Assembly: GCA_027593035.1 (NCBI GenBank)
Contig: JAQCJQ010000005.1
Location: 1 to 46,195, forward strand
Direction of reading: 5' to 3'
From: Bacteroidota bacterium
Lineage (GTDB): Bacteria > Bacteroidota > Bacteroidia > Flavobacteriales_D > Sanyastnellaceae
DNA length: 46,195 nucleotides
The notes below the pieces were generated by a model. The model did not search any database. It had not been told where the DNA came from and saw only the letters and a list, made by a program, of their open reading frames with translations. Positions 15,571 to 26,475 of this stretch are shown here, piece after piece. The position numbers and the translations under genes are program-made. The stretch's first letter is position 1. Each line of letters begins with the position of its first letter.

Positions 15571-17693
15571 AAAACCAGCACGAAATAGCATTCCGTGGCT
15601 GGCTGATTTTTTCGGCCTTTGTACTCCTTGGGTTCGGGGTCTTCGGACGCATTCTCTGGATCCAAAGTGCCGAGCACGAGCAATGGAAAGCCATTGGTGA
15701 ACGCTTTGAAAGCAGTGTAAGATCCATCGAGCCATCCCGCGGCCAGATCTACGCATCCAATGGAAGCGTACTGGCGACATCCGTTCCTGTTTACGAAGTG
15801 CGATGGGACACCAAAAGCGAAGCCATTCAATGGGATCAATTCGACCGTGATCTCGATAGTCTCTGCCTGGGGCTCAGCCAAATTCTTCGTGATCGCACCG
15901 CGAGCGAATACCGAGAAGCATTGCGTTCAGGACGCAATGCCGGACGCCGCAATGTTTTGATTGCCCGTCGCGCTAGTTATTTGCAGCAGAAGGAGCTCGC
16001 CAAGCTTCCATTTGTTCGGCGTGGCCGATTTAAAAGCGGCTTTACATTCACACGCAATGAGGTGCGGCGCAGGCCATTTGGAGACTTGGCCGGACGGACG
16101 GTCGGAATCGATCGAGAGGAGAACCGCGTCGGGCTGGAAGGCAGTTGGAATGAATCCCTAGCAGGCATCACAGGTAAACAATTGCAGCGCCGCATTTCAG
16201 GAGGCGACTGGATGCCTGTTTCCGATGAGTACATCATTGAACCTCAAGCCGGATTGGATGTGATTTCAACCATTGACATGCATTTGCAAGATGTCGCATC
16301 GCGGGCACTTGAGCGGCAGCTTTTGGATCACAACGCCGCGTGGGGATCGGTCATTCTCATGGAAGTGGCGACAGGGAAAATTCGAGCCATGTCCAATCTG
16401 ACTCGAGATGGCAATGGCGATAGCGAGCAACCTCCATCCTATTACGAGTCCTACAACCACGCCATTGGCACTGCGGTTGAGCCGGGCTCCACCTTCAAAC
16501 TCGCATCCCTCATGGCCGCCATGGAGGCAGGCGGCATTCAACCCCAAGATGCCATCGACACCGGAAATGGCGTGGTCACCTTCCATGGTCGAAAAATGTC
16601 AGATTCCAATGCAGACGAGGGTGGAAATGGCCTCATCAACTTGGAAGAAGTCTTTGCGCTGAGCTCCAATGTCGGCACGGCATTGACGATTAAAAAAGCG
16701 TTTGATGAACGCCCCCAAGTCTTCCTAGATGCACTGGACCGGATGGGAGTGAGCCAGCCCACGGGGGTTTTGTTAGACGGCGAATCTGAGCCTCAGGTAT
16801 ACAAAACAGCAGGAGAAGATCGATGGTCCAAAATCTCCTTGACGCAAATGGCCATCGGTTATGAATTGACTCAGACCCCGTTGCAAACATTGGCCCTGTA
16901 TAACGCTGTTGCCAATAACGGCGTCATGGTGCGTCCCTTGCTCGTCGAGAGCACCGAACACAATGGTCAAACGGTGGCGCAATTTGACACCGAGGTCATT
17001 CGCAAAAACATCTGCTCTTCCTCCACATTGGAAACCTGCCAGCGCATGCTGCGAAGCGTAGCCGACCCGGAAGGCAAGGGGACAGCACAATACATTTTTA
17101 CCAAAAGCCCTTACCGCGTGGCCGGCAAAACAGGTACCGCTCGCATCGCTGGACCCAACGGATACGATGGTCGGTATCGCGCATCGTTTGCTGGGTATTT
17201 CCCTGCTGAAAATCCTCGCTATTCCTGCATCGTCGTCATCGCCGACACGCGAAGTGGAGCGTACTATGGATCCACGATCGCGTGCCCTGTTTTCAGAGAT
17301 GTTGCCAACAAGGTTTACGCGACCGATCCGACGTTCCACCACACGACGACTGGGCCTTTGGCTAAAACACCTCATTTACCGGGATCCAAGGACGGCGCCA
17401 AGCACGATCTCGTCGCCTTGTACGATGCCTTTGGGCTACCCTTTTCCACTGAAGGTGAATCCGATTGGGTGAGTGTAGAAACCTCTTCGGATCACGCTGC
17501 GCTGACGGAACGCTTGATTGAGACACACGGCGTGCCCGATGTCCGCGGCATGGGATTGCGCGATGCCCTTTACCTCTTAGAAAATGCAGGCCTAACCGTT
17601 AGAGCCGAAGGCGCTGGCACCGTTCGCCGACAATCCATCCGTCCGGGAACTGATCTCCGCGCTCGCCAAACCATCACCCTCGAACTCTCCTGA
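15567..17693 (+). CDS. ftsI: Septal peptidoglycan transpeptidase FtsI (PBP3) with C-terminal PASTA
   Basis: 708 residues. A membrane helix at about 11-32 is followed by a PBP dimerisation domain starting near EPSRGQIYASNGSVLA. The transpeptidase domain has the three class B motifs: STFK with the acyl-accepting Ser308, SSN at 366-368 and KTGT at 521-524. Residues from about 650 form one PASTA domain (VPDVRGMGLRDALYLLENAG). It cross-links septal peptidoglycan together with FtsW. The PASTA tail gives a Spo-VD-like architecture, common in Bacteroidota. It starts inside the ftsL stop and ends 6 bases before murE. Confidence 0.97.
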   Translation: MKNQHEIAFRGWLIFSAFVLLGFGVFGRILWIQSAEHEQWKAIGERFESSVRSIEPSRGQIYASNGSVLATSVPVYEVRWDTKSEAIQWDQFDRDLDSLCLGLSQILRDRTASEYREALRSGRNAGRRNVLIARRASYLQQKELAKLPFVRRGRFKSGFTFTRNEVRRRPFGDLAGRTVGIDREENRVGLEGSWNESLAGITGKQLQRRISGGDWMPVSDEYIIEPQAGLDVISTIDMHLQDVASRALERQLLDHNAAWGSVILMEVATGKIRAMSNLTRDGNGDSEQPPSYYESYNHAIGTAVEPGSTFKLASLMAAMEAGGIQPQDAIDTGNGVVTFHGRKMSDSNADEGGNGLINLEEVFALSSNVGTALTIKKAFDERPQVFLDALDRMGVSQPTGVLLDGESEPQVYKTAGEDRWSKISLTQMAIGYELTQTPLQTLALYNAVANNGVMVRPLLVESTEHNGQTVAQFDTEVIRKNICSSSTLETCQRMLRSVADPEGKGTAQYIFTKSPYRVAGKTGTARIAGPNGYDGRYRASFAGYFPAENPRYSCIVVIADTRSGAYYGSTIACPVFRDVANKVYATDPTFHHTTTGPLAKTPHLPGSKDGAKHDLVALYDAFGLPFSTEGESDWVSVETSSDHAALTERLIETHGVPDVRGMGLRDALYLLENAGLTVRAEGAGTVRRQSIRPGTDLRARQTITLELS

Positions 17694-17699
17694 CTCCTC

Positions 17700-19157
17700 A
17701 TGAAGCTATTGAAAGACATCCTCTACGGAACACGCATTCAAGAAACCACGGGAAGCACCCACGTGGCCATAGAAGACGTGGCTTTTGATAGCCGAAAAGT
17801 CAAGGCTTTCAGCCTTTTCATTGCGGTCCCTGGTACCCAAGTTGATGGGCATGACTACATAGAGGAAGCCCTCGCAAAAGGGGCCATCGCGATTGTGGCT
17901 GAAAGGATCCCCGAAGCAAAAAAAGAGGGAATCACCTATATCCGCGTGCACGACACCGGAGCGTCACTCGGCCCCATTGCTGCCGCATATTTCGACCACC
18001 CCAGTGCGGGCATGAAGGTCATTGCAGTGACCGGGACCAACGGGAAAACCACGACGGTCAGCCTATTGTATCAGCTTTTCCGTTCAATGGGACGAAAAAC
18101 GGGCATGCTCAGCACCGTGGAAAACCGCATCCTCGACCAGACCATTCCGGCCACCCACACCACGCCCGACGCCTTGCAAATGCAACGGTTATTCCGGGAC
18201 ATGGCCGACGCCGGTTGCCGATACGTCTTCATGGAAGCCAGCTCGCACAGCATTCACCAGCATCGCTTGGCCGGTACTCATTTGACTGGAGCCGTTTTCA
18301 CAAACATTACCCACGAACACCTGGATTACCACGGCGATTTCAATGGATACATCCAAGCGAAAAAAGGCTTGTTCGACACCTTGAATAGCGACGCTTTCGC
18401 CCTGTACAATCAAGATGATCCGCATGGCATGGACATGATCCATGACACCAAAGCACGCATCGTTGACTACGCCCTCACCTCGATGGCGGATTACCGAGGT
18501 CGCATTGTAGAAAACCAGCTCAATGGGCTGCACTTGCACGTCTCGGGGCATGATGTCTACTCGCGGTTGATCGGCGGCTTCAATGCCTACAACTTAATCG
18601 CAGTCTACGCCGTCACCCAGGAGCTCGGCATGGAGACCGTGGAGGTTTTGACCCATCTCTCTATGCTCAAACCACCAGCCGGCCGATTTGAACAAGTCGC
18701 TGCGTCTGAAGGCGTCACGGCCGTGGTGGATTACGCCCACACTCCAGACGCCTTGGACAATGTGCTCAAAACCATTGACACGTTCCGTACAAAAGACACT
18801 CAAGTGATCACCGTCGTTGGTTGCGGAGGCAATCGAGATCGAACGAAGCGGCCCGTGATGGCCCGAGTAGCCGCTAAATGGAGCGATCGTGTCTTTTTGA
18901 CTTCCGACAATCCCCGCAACGAACATCCGGACGAAATCATCGAGGAGATGCGTCGCGGTTTGGACCCCATTGACGCGCGCAAGTGCATTGCGATTGCCGA
19001 TCGCCGAGAAGCCATTCGCATGGCCGCCCAATTGGCCCAGAGCGGTGACATCGTATTGGTCGCCGGAAAAGGCCATGAAACCTACCAAGAGATCAAAGGA
19101 GTGCGGCATGAATTCGATGACCGCGTGGAACTCATCAAAGCTTTCAATCCCGCATAA
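17700..19157 (+). CDS. murE: UDP-MurNAc-tripeptide synthetase MurE
   Basis: 485 residues. It adds the third stem residue to UDP-MurNAc-Ala-Glu using ATP. The P loop is GTNGKTT at 112-118. The binding motif DNPR at 403-406, followed by NEHP, marks enzymes that use meso-diaminopimelate rather than lysine. [15 protein letters not shown] and [14 protein letters not shown] are also typical of the family. The final A of its TAA is the first base of the mraY ATG. Confidence 0.97.
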   Translation: MKLLKDILYGTRIQETTGSTHVAIEDVAFDSRKVKAFSLFIAVPGTQVDGHDYIEEALAKGAIAIVAERIPEAKKEGITYIRVHDTGASLGPIAAAYFDHPSAGMKVIAVTGTNGKTTTVSLLYQLFRSMGRKTGMLSTVENRILDQTIPATHTTPDALQMQRLFRDMADAGCRYVFMEASSHSIHQHRLAGTHLTGAVFTNITHEHLDYHGDFNGYIQAKKGLFDTLNSDAFALYNQDDPHGMDMIHDTKARIVDYALTSMADYRGRIVENQLNGLHLHVSGHDVYSRLIGGFNAYNLIAVYAVTQELGMETVEVLTHLSMLKPPAGRFEQVAASEGVTAVVDYAHTPDALDNVLKTIDTFRTKDTQVITVVGCGGNRDRTKRPVMARVAAKWSDRVFLTSDNPRNEHPDEIIEEMRRGLDPIDARKCIAIADRREAIRMAAQLAQSGDIVLVAGKGHETYQEIKGVRHEFDDRVELIKAFNPA

Positions 19158-20425
19158 TGCTGTACCATCTGTTCACAACACTCGATCAGCTTTGGGACCT
19201 TCCCGGTGCCGGTTTGTTCCAATTCATCTCCTTTCGAGCAGCGATGAGTTTGATGACTTCATTGGTCATCGGCATCCTGTTTGGCAAGCGAATTATTCAG
19301 TGGCTTCAACTGCAGCAGGTCGGCGAAATCGTCAGGGATCTGGGTTTAGAAGGGCAAATGAACAAGCAAGGCACACCGACCATGGGCGGTTTGATCATTC
19401 TTGCCTCCATCATCATCCCCACGGTGTTGTTCGCGGATTTGTGCAACATCTATACGCAGATGATGCTGTTGGTAACCGTGTGGCTGGGTGCCATTGGATT
19501 CCTCGATGATTACATCAAGGTGTTCAAGAAAAACAAAGACGGACTCGCAGGGCGCTTCAAAATCATCGGCCAGGTCGGCGTTGGTCTGATTGTTGGCGCC
19601 ATCATGTGGTGGCATCCCGATGTCGTAGTCAAGGATCAAGCGGATCGACAGTTCGTGGGTGAAACGATTCAGATGACGGCAACGGATGGACAGACATTTG
19701 AAGTGTTCGACCCTCAAGGTGGGCGCCCCATCTGGGAAGCCAAGAAATCGTCACAAACCACGGTCCCCTTCCTCAAAGACAACAACTTCGATTATGCCTG
19801 GCTCGTCGAGTGGATGGGTCCGCATGCCGCAGGTTGGGGTTGGATCCTCTTCATCCCCATGGTGATCCTGATTGTCACGGCGGTTTCCAACGGAGCCAAT
19901 TTAACCGATGGAATCGATGGGCTTGCGACAGGAACCAGCGCCATCATTGGCCTAGGACTCGCAGTGCTCGCCTATGTCAGCTCCAATGTGGTCATTGCCG
20001 ATTACCTGAACATTGTCTACATCCCATTGTCCGAAGAACTCGTGGTCTTCATCGCCGCCTTTGTGGGTGGATGCATCGCCTTTCTCTGGTACAACGCCTA
20101 TCCTGCCCAAGTTTTCATGGGCGACACCGGCAGCTTGGCACTGGGAGGGATCATCGCCGCGTTCGCTATCGCCATTCGCAAGGAGCTATTGCTCCCGATC
20201 CTCTGTGGCATTTTCCTCATCGAAAATCTCTCGGTTGTGATGCAAGTCGCCTGGTTTCGACACACCCGGAAGAAGCACGGCGAAGGCCGCCGGATTTTCC
20301 TCATGGCCCCACTCCACCACCACTACCAGAAGTTGAACATTCCGGAATCCAAGATCACCGCGCGCTTCTGGATTGTGGGCATTCTGTTGGCCGTCATCAC
20401 CATCGTTACCCTCAAAGTCCGCTAA
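19157..20425 (+). CDS. mraY: Phospho-MurNAc-pentapeptide transferase MraY
   Basis: 422 residues, a polytopic membrane enzyme that makes lipid I from UDP-MurNAc-pentapeptide and undecaprenyl phosphate. Signatures are [10 protein letters not shown] near residue 73, the LDDYIKV acidic pair, [12 protein letters not shown] from residue 248 with catalytic-site aspartates, [11 protein letters not shown], and APLHHHYQK near the C terminus. A soluble-looking stretch of about 60 residues between helices (roughly 155-220) makes it longer than the 360 residues of E. coli MraY; I believe this insert is usual in Bacteroidota. Confidence 0.97.
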   Translation: MLYHLFTTLDQLWDLPGAGLFQFISFRAAMSLMTSLVIGILFGKRIIQWLQLQQVGEIVRDLGLEGQMNKQGTPTMGGLIILASIIIPTVLFADLCNIYTQMMLLVTVWLGAIGFLDDYIKVFKKNKDGLAGRFKIIGQVGVGLIVGAIMWWHPDVVVKDQADRQFVGETIQMTATDGQTFEVFDPQGGRPIWEAKKSSQTTVPFLKDNNFDYAWLVEWMGPHAAGWGWILFIPMVILIVTAVSNGANLTDGIDGLATGTSAIIGLGLAVLAYVSSNVVIADYLNIVYIPLSEELVVFIAAFVGGCIAFLWYNAYPAQVFMGDTGSLALGGIIAAFAIAIRKELLLPILCGIFLIENLSVVMQVAWFRHTRKKHGEGRRIFLMAPLHHHYQKLNIPESKITARFWIVGILLAVITIVTLKVR

Positions 20426-20431
20426 ATCGTC

Positions 20432-21868
20432 ATGGCAACCACTCGACTACCCATTCTCGGAGCAGGTGAAAGCGGCGTTGGCGCTGCTCGCTTGGCGCTG
20501 CTGCACGGCTTCGTTCCGTGTGTCAGCGATGCGGGAAAAGGCGTGGATGCGAAGCGCGAAGAATTGGAGGCTTTGGGCATTGCATGCGAATTCAACGGGC
20601 ACACCAACGAAGCCATTCTCCAAGATGGCAAGGCCCTGGGATGGCTCGTGAAAAGTCCGGGGATTCCTGAAAATGCTCCCCTGATCGAAGCGGCCCGTTC
20701 AGCGGGCATTGCGATCATTAGCGAAGTTGAATTCGCTAGCCGTTATGCCCAGAAAAAGGACGAATACGTGGTGGCCATCACCGGGGCCAATGGCAAAACA
20801 ACGACCACTTCCTTGGTGGCCGCTATGCTCAAAGACGCCGGAAAGGAAGTCGCTTGCGTTGGCAACATCGGGAAAAGCTGGGCGCGCGATTTGGCTGAAC
20901 GTGAAAATCCCGCAGCCTATCAAGTGGTGGAAGTCAGCAGTTTCCAGCTGGATGGCATCACCTCGTTCCGCCCCCACATCGCCATTCTATTGAACATCAC
21001 CCCTGATCACCTGGATCGCTATGGGGATGACATTGCACAATACGCTGATGCCAAATGGCGCATCACATCTTGCCAGACCCCAGACGACATCCTCGTGCTC
21101 AATGCCGAAGACGACCTGTCCATCGAACGCTGGAAGTCGTCAGAAAAACACCACGGCACCCAGGCACGCGTGGTAGCCGTCTCCACACGTAAAACGCTCA
21201 ACGCCTTGCGCAAAAACCTCCAAAAACAAGGATTGCATCCTTGGGGAGTTGCCGGAGTAGACCAGAGCAAACAACCACAACGATTCACGATTCACATACC
21301 TCATCAAAAACCTTTTACCATGACCATCCAAGAATTGGCATTGCAGGGCAAACACAACCTGTACAACAGCATGGCCGCCAGCGTAGCGGCCCGTGTTCTC
21401 GATTTACGCAGCGAAGGCATTCGCGAGAGCCTCACGCAATTTGACGCCATCGAACACCGCATGGAGTTCGTGAAGGAAGTCAACCAGATCAAATTCATCA
21501 ATGATTCCAAAGCCACCAACGTGAACAGCGCTTGGTTTGCTTTAGAGAGCATGCGCGGTCCCGTGATTTGGATCGCCGGTGGAGTGGACAAAGGCAACGA
21601 TTACAGTTCGCTGATGCACTTGGTCACCAACAAAGTGGACCACTTGATTTGCTTGGGCAAGAAAAACGAAAAACTCATCGCCACATTCGGTGACCGTGTG
21701 AAGAGCACCCATGAAGTCGAAGATGCGAACGCCGCTGTTCAACTCGCTTATGACCTCGGCATGCCCGGGCACAGTGTTTTGCTTTCACCCGCTTGCGCGA
21801 GTTTTGATTTATTCAGCTCCTACGAGGAACGTGGTCACGCGTTTAAAACCGCTGTTCGGGGTCTTTAA
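20432..21868 (+). CDS. murD: UDP-MurNAc-L-alanine:D-glutamate ligase MurD
   Basis: 478 residues. It adds D-glutamate to UDP-MurNAc-L-Ala in the cytoplasm. The N-terminal nucleotide-binding loop is GAGESGVGAA, the ATP loop GANGKTTTT starts at residue 118, and the Mur ligase body shows VEVSSFQLDG, NITPDHLDRYG and NDSKATNVNSAWFAL. The C terminus LLSPACASFDLFSSYEERG is diagnostic of MurD. It lies 6 bases after mraY and 2 bases before ftsW. Confidence 0.97.
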   Translation: MATTRLPILGAGESGVGAARLALLHGFVPCVSDAGKGVDAKREELEALGIACEFNGHTNEAILQDGKALGWLVKSPGIPENAPLIEAARSAGIAIISEVEFASRYAQKKDEYVVAITGANGKTTTTSLVAAMLKDAGKEVACVGNIGKSWARDLAERENPAAYQVVEVSSFQLDGITSFRPHIAILLNITPDHLDRYGDDIAQYADAKWRITSCQTPDDILVLNAEDDLSIERWKSSEKHHGTQARVVAVSTRKTLNALRKNLQKQGLHPWGVAGVDQSKQPQRFTIHIPHQKPFTMTIQELALQGKHNLYNSMAASVAARVLDLRSEGIRESLTQFDAIEHRMEFVKEVNQIKFINDSKATNVNSAWFALESMRGPVIWIAGGVDKGNDYSSLMHLVTNKVDHLICLGKKNEKLIATFGDRVKSTHEVEDANAAVQLAYDLGMPGHSVLLSPACASFDLFSSYEERGHAFKTAVRGL

Positions 21869-21870
21869 AA

Positions 21871-23166
21871 ATGAGTCTGTTTTCGCAAGAACAAGCCGCC
21901 GAAAGCGGCCACTCTACACTGCACAATCGCATCGGCGCTTGGCTCGAAGGAGACAAGGTCATTTGGATGGTCACCTTGATCCTCAGCTTGTGCTCGCTGC
22001 TCGCAGTGTATAGTGCGATTTCGTCATTGGCGTATAAAACCGATGGCGGTTCCTTGCGTTTCTTATTCAAGCAGGCCGCGATGATCAGCATGGGCTGGGG
22101 TGTGATGCTGCTCGTTCACAAAGTCAATTTTCGGTATTTCTCAAGAATCTCCCAAGTCCTGATTTGGGTCGCGGGCATATTGCTGATTCTCACCCTCATA
22201 TTTGGCGCCGACATCAACGATGCCAAACGTTGGCTGCGCATCCCGTTCGTGGGATTGACCTTGCAAACTTCCGATTTCGCGAAGGTCGTTTTGGTCACGT
22301 TCGTCGCTCGGGAGTTAACACAACGGCGCATGCAATTGCATGATTTCCGCAACGGGGTCTTGCCGATTCTCGTTCCCATTGTCGTCATCTGTGGTTTGAT
22401 CTTGCCGGCAGACTTTTCGACTGCAGCGATGCTTGCGCTCGTATGCGTGGGCATGCTCTTTATCGGAGGAATTCCATGGAAGCACCTCTTTCGGATTGCC
22501 GGATTCGGCGTCATTGGACTGGTCGGATTGTACGGTGTGGGGAAAACGGCTCCTGAATTGCTGCCCCGATTTGGAACCTGGGCTGGACGCATTGAACGCT
22601 TTGCAGGAATTGATGAAGCCGCAGAAGGCGATGCGTTGGACTATCAAATTGAATTGGCGCAAGTCGCCATCAACCGGGGTGGTTTGCTGCCACATGGACC
22701 CGGGACCGGAACATCTCGAAATTTCCTTCCCCACCCCTATTCCGACATGATCTACGCCTTCATCATTGAAGAATGGGGGGCCATCATGGGAGGCCTTGGA
22801 TTGGTCTTGTTGTATTTGATTCTGCTCTTTCGCACGATCAGAATTTCCACACGATGCCCTCGTCATTTTGGAGGGATCTTGGCGATGGGTCTTGGTATTT
22901 TATTGGTGTTCCAAGCCATGATCAACATGGCCGTAGCTGTCCGGCTCTTTCCGACCACTGGCCAACCGCTTCCTCTGGTGTCCTATGGTGGGACTTCCAT
23001 GATTTTCACCTGCATGGCCATTGGTATGATCCTCGCAGTGAGCCGTTCAGTGACCGACCCCAAGGGTTGGGAAAGAACCAGTGACGCACTCGATGCGCGC
23101 GACCGTGAGCGCGGGCAAGGCAATCGCTTCATCGAACCCGACAACCCTGCCACCAGTGAACACTAA
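21871..23166 (+). CDS. ftsW: Septal peptidoglycan glycosyltransferase FtsW
   Basis: 431 residues, a SEDS-family membrane protein with about ten helices that polymerises lipid II with FtsI as partner. The large loop contains GGLLPHGPGTGTSRNFLPHP, typical of FtsW, then DMIYAFIIEEWG. The late LPLVSYGGTSM motif is the family signature. The hydrophilic C-terminal tail after about residue 390 is Arg- and Asp-rich, and its 3' end overlaps the murG start. Confidence 0.96.
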   Translation: MSLFSQEQAAESGHSTLHNRIGAWLEGDKVIWMVTLILSLCSLLAVYSAISSLAYKTDGGSLRFLFKQAAMISMGWGVMLLVHKVNFRYFSRISQVLIWVAGILLILTLIFGADINDAKRWLRIPFVGLTLQTSDFAKVVLVTFVARELTQRRMQLHDFRNGVLPILVPIVVICGLILPADFSTAAMLALVCVGMLFIGGIPWKHLFRIAGFGVIGLVGLYGVGKTAPELLPRFGTWAGRIERFAGIDEAAEGDALDYQIELAQVAINRGGLLPHGPGTGTSRNFLPHPYSDMIYAFIIEEWGAIMGGLGLVLLYLILLFRTIRISTRCPRHFGGILAMGLGILLVFQAMINMAVAVRLFPTTGQPLPLVSYGGTSMIFTCMAIGMILAVSRSVTDPKGWERTSDALDARDRERGQGNRFIEPDNPATSEH

Positions 23167-24301
23167 CAAACCACTGGAACGGGTCGTGATTTCAGGAGGA
23201 GGGACTGGAGGACACATCCATCCCGCTCTCGCCATCGCGGATGAAATCAAGCGCAGGCATCCCCAGTGCGACATTCAGTTTGTCGGGGCCAAAGGGCGCA
23301 TGGAAATGGAGAAAGTCCCCCAAGCGGGCTATCCCATCACAGGATTGTGGATTACCGGAATTGACCGGAATTGGAGGAGCCTGCGGAATTGGCTCTTCCC
23401 CTTGAAGTTGATTCACAGCCTCATCCAGGCCAGACGCTTGGTCCGGAAATGGAACCCGGAAATTGCCATCGGTGTGGGAGGATTCGCTAGTGGCCCTTTG
23501 CTTCAGGTGGCTTCGCGACGGCGCATTCCCACTGTGATTCAAGAACAAAACTCATTTCCTGGAATTACCAATCGAATTTTGGCCAAAAAAGTGGACCGCA
23601 TTTGCGCGGGATTCCCTGGACTCGACCGCTGGTTTCCTGCCGACCGCATCATCGAAACGGGCAATCCACTCAGAAGCCATGTCGCCGCCCTCGCCAGCGA
23701 CATTCCACCCGAAGTCGTGCACGATGCTCGACATCATTTTGGATTCGAAGGAACGCGCCCGCTTGTGTTTGTCATGGGCGGCAGTTTGGGAGCCTTGTCC
23801 ATGAATGAAGCTGTGCAGCACCTGTGCGACCAGCATCCCGACGGCCTGCCCTTTGATGTCCTTTGGCAATGCGGTGGACGGTATGAAAGCCGTTGTCAAG
23901 CGTGGCTCAAGGATCAGACTTCGAAGGCCTCGCTTCAAGTGCGATGCTTCGGATTCATTGACCGAGTGGATTGGGCGTACGCAGCGGCGGATGTCATCGC
24001 CAGTCGTGCAGGCGCCATGTCCATCGCTGAATTGTCTTTGGTCGGAAAACCGACCATCTTGGTGCCTTCTCCACATGTCGCTGAGGATCACCAGACGCGC
24101 AATGCCCTTTCGCTCAGCGAGCGTGGTGGCGCCATTTTATTGAAAGACCAACAGGTCGTACTCGGATTGGGAGACGCCTTGAAATCGCTCCTTGGCGATC
24201 CGGAAACCTGCGCACAGATGGCCTACGCCATCCAACAGGCCGCGCGTCCCGATGCCGCCTCTCATGTGGTCGATGTGGTCGAATCGCTCATCCAATTGTA
24301 A
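23156..24301 (+). CDS. murG: Lipid II synthase MurG
   Basis: About 381 residues from a GTG at 23156. MurG adds GlcNAc to lipid I on the inner face of the membrane. The N-terminal GGGTGGHIHPALAIADEI and the C-terminal UDP-binding region SRAGAMSIAELSLVGKPTIL, followed by PSPHVAEDHQ, are clear. The start is uncertain. The GTG at 23156 sits 10 bases from the end of ftsW and gives the usual short head before the glycine motif. An ATG at 23093 and a GTG at 23081 are in frame and would overlap ftsW by 74-86 bases. No Shine-Dalgarno decides it. Confidence 0.93.
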   Translation: MNTNKPLERVVISGGGTGGHIHPALAIADEIKRRHPQCDIQFVGAKGRMEMEKVPQAGYPITGLWITGIDRNWRSLRNWLFPLKLIHSLIQARRLVRKWNPEIAIGVGGFASGPLLQVASRRRIPTVIQEQNSFPGITNRILAKKVDRICAGFPGLDRWFPADRIIETGNPLRSHVAALASDIPPEVVHDARHHFGFEGTRPLVFVMGGSLGALSMNEAVQHLCDQHPDGLPFDVLWQCGGRYESRCQAWLKDQTSKASLQVRCFGFIDRVDWAYAAADVIASRAGAMSIAELSLVGKPTILVPSPHVAEDHQTRNALSLSERGGAILLKDQQVVLGLGDALKSLLGDPETCAQMAYAIQQAARPDAASHVVDVVESLIQL

Positions 24302-24307
24302 GTACGG

Positions 24308-25726
24308 ATGGTGCATTTGAAATCCATTTCCACCGTCTATTTCATTGGCATCGGCGGCATCGGAATGAGTGCTCTGGCTCGTTATCTCAAGCGACAACTC
24401 GGCCTCCATGTTGTCGGGTACGATCGGATTGCGTCCCCCGTTACCGATGCGCTGATCGCAGAAGGCATTGCGGTCAATCACGACCACGAGCACTTGCCCG
24501 TTTTCATTGCTTCGCACGCACCGGAATCCCTCCTAGTCGTCCGTACACCGGCGGTTCCATTGGACCACCCCCATCACATCGCATTGGCAAAAAAGGGCGT
24601 GCCAATCCTCAAACGAAGTGAACTGCTCGGAGCCATTGTGCGCGAAACGCCCACACTTGCCGTCGCTGGAACGCATGGAAAAACCACCACGACAGCCATC
24701 TTGGCGCATCTTCTCGATGGATGCCCCGGAAAGTGCAATGCGTTTTTGGGAGGCATCGCGGCGGGCGTAGAATCCAATTTGTACCTCCATCCCAACGCCG
24801 CTTGGACCGTAGTAGAAGCCGACGAATTTGATCGGAGTTTTCTGCATCTACACCCGCAACATGCTGTCATTACGAGCATGGATCCAGACCACCTGGACAT
24901 CTATGGGGATGAACAAACATTCCGAGATGCCTTTCAATTGTTCGCGCACCAAGTAGAAAATGGATGTCTGGTTCACGCTGATGTGAATTGGCCCGACAAG
25001 GAAACCGAACGTTATGGCCTCGCATCCACCCGCAAAGAAGCTGAGGCATGGACCTATGCGGCCATCAACCCCCAAGTCATCGAAGGGGTTTGGATCGCGG
25101 ACGTCCAATTGGGAGACGTCTGGCTGGATGCGGTCGCATTCCCCATGCCCGGTTTGCACAACGTTTCCAATGCACTCGCAGCACTCGCACTCGCACATCG
25201 TGCCGGCGCACCCATGGAAGTGTGCCGACAACGTTTGATGACTTTCCAAGGCGTCCAACGACGATTCACCTATCAAATCCGAGAGGAAGCCGGGGTGTTC
25301 ATTGATGATTACGCCCACCACCCATCCGAACTCAAAGCGGCCATTCAAACGGCACGTTCACAGCATCCAGGCAAGGCCATTACCGGGATATTTCAGCCCC
25401 ATTTGTACAGCCGAACACGGGATCATATGATGGGATTCGCGGCCGAATTGAGCCTCTTGGATCACGTCATACTCCTCCCGATTTATGCCGCGAGAGAAGA
25501 AGCCATTGAAGGAATCGATTCACAAAGGCTGTTTGAAAACATCCCGAACACCGCCAAACATCTCATCGATTCAGAGCGGATATTCGATTGCTTGAAAGCG
25601 CATCCTCCTGAAGTGCTGATGACAATGGGCGCCGGCGACATCGATCGGTACGTGGCTCCATTGAAACAGTGGCTTCTAGAGGACTTGAACCGATTTAAGA
25701 AAACAAAGACAACCACATCCCCATGA
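24308..25726 (+). CDS. murC: UDP-MurNAc-L-alanine ligase MurC
   Basis: 472 residues. It adds L-alanine to UDP-MurNAc. The N-terminal IGIGGIGMSALARYL binds the UDP substrate, the ATP loop GTHGKTTTT starts at residue 121, and VVEADEFDRSFLHL and DDYAHHPSELKA are standard MurC motifs. It lies 6 bases after murG, and its stop overlaps the ftsQ ATG by 4 bases. It acts before MurD, MurE and the missing MurF in the same pathway. Confidence 0.97.
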   Translation: MVHLKSISTVYFIGIGGIGMSALARYLKRQLGLHVVGYDRIASPVTDALIAEGIAVNHDHEHLPVFIASHAPESLLVVRTPAVPLDHPHHIALAKKGVPILKRSELLGAIVRETPTLAVAGTHGKTTTTAILAHLLDGCPGKCNAFLGGIAAGVESNLYLHPNAAWTVVEADEFDRSFLHLHPQHAVITSMDPDHLDIYGDEQTFRDAFQLFAHQVENGCLVHADVNWPDKETERYGLASTRKEAEAWTYAAINPQVIEGVWIADVQLGDVWLDAVAFPMPGLHNVSNALAALALAHRAGAPMEVCRQRLMTFQGVQRRFTYQIREEAGVFIDDYAHHPSELKAAIQTARSQHPGKAITGIFQPHLYSRTRDHMMGFAAELSLLDHVILLPIYAAREEAIEGIDSQRLFENIPNTAKHLIDSERIFDCLKAHPPEVLMTMGAGDIDRYVAPLKQWLLEDLNRFKKTKTTTSP

Positions 25727-26454
25727 TTCAACGCCTCCTGCCCATCGCTCTTTCCGTCCTGCTTTTAGGGACAGCGGGAGCATTGGTTGGATTTGCACTG
25801 AACGAAGAGGCGGATGCGACCTACACGGGATTGGAGGTCGATGTGGAAGAAATCAAGGGCATGTTCTTCGTCGATGCTGCGGGAGTCCGTGACGCCATTC
25901 TCCAGCATGACAGCATCCAAGGGTCATGGGTTCAATCCGTTTCCCTTCAAGAAGTCACCGCTTGGGTTCGTTCGATTCCAGCGGTCAATGACGTCGAAGT
26001 CTATCCTGGACTCGACCGGGTGCTGCACGTTCGCGTTTCCCAAAAAGAACCCGTCGCCCGATGGCATTCGGGGCCCAATGAAGCCGATGTCTACATCGAT
26101 ACGAACGGAGAAGCCTTGCCCTTATCCCCCTATTTCACGGCACGAGTGCCGGTCATACATGCCAAAACAATGGACCAAGCCCAAGAGGCCTTTGCCCTGA
26201 TCCAGGCCACCTGTCAACATCCGATTTGGTCGGCCTTCATTGACCAGGTCGAAGTCGATGCCAACGGCGAGCTCGAAATCATTCCTCGGGTAGGAGGAGC
26301 GCGAGTAGCCCTTGGAGACACCTCCAACCTGGATGCCAAATTGGACAATCTTTTGACCTTCTATCGAGCCCAGATTCGAAGAGGGAATTTGAACGACTAC
26401 CAACGCATCAACTTGGCTTTCGCCGGTCAAGTTGTCGCCCAACGATATTATTAA
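25723..26454 (+). CDS. ftsQ: Division protein FtsQ/DivIB
   Basis: 243 residues. One N-terminal membrane helix at about 5-25 is followed by a periplasmic part. Residues about 38-115 look like the POTRA domain, with the VQSVSLQEVTAWVRSIP and VNDVEVYPGLDRVLHVRV segments. The position between murC and ftsA is canonical. FtsQ links FtsL and the early divisome. Sequence conservation is low in this family, so context carries much of the call. Confidence 0.92.
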   Translation: MIQRLLPIALSVLLLGTAGALVGFALNEEADATYTGLEVDVEEIKGMFFVDAAGVRDAILQHDSIQGSWVQSVSLQEVTAWVRSIPAVNDVEVYPGLDRVLHVRVSQKEPVARWHSGPNEADVYIDTNGEALPLSPYFTARVPVIHAKTMDQAQEAFALIQATCQHPIWSAFIDQVEVDANGELEIIPRVGGARVALGDTSNLDAKLDNLLTFYRAQIRRGNLNDYQRINLAFAGQVVAQRYY

Positions 26455-26475
26455 GACACCGCAATTCACTTTAGA

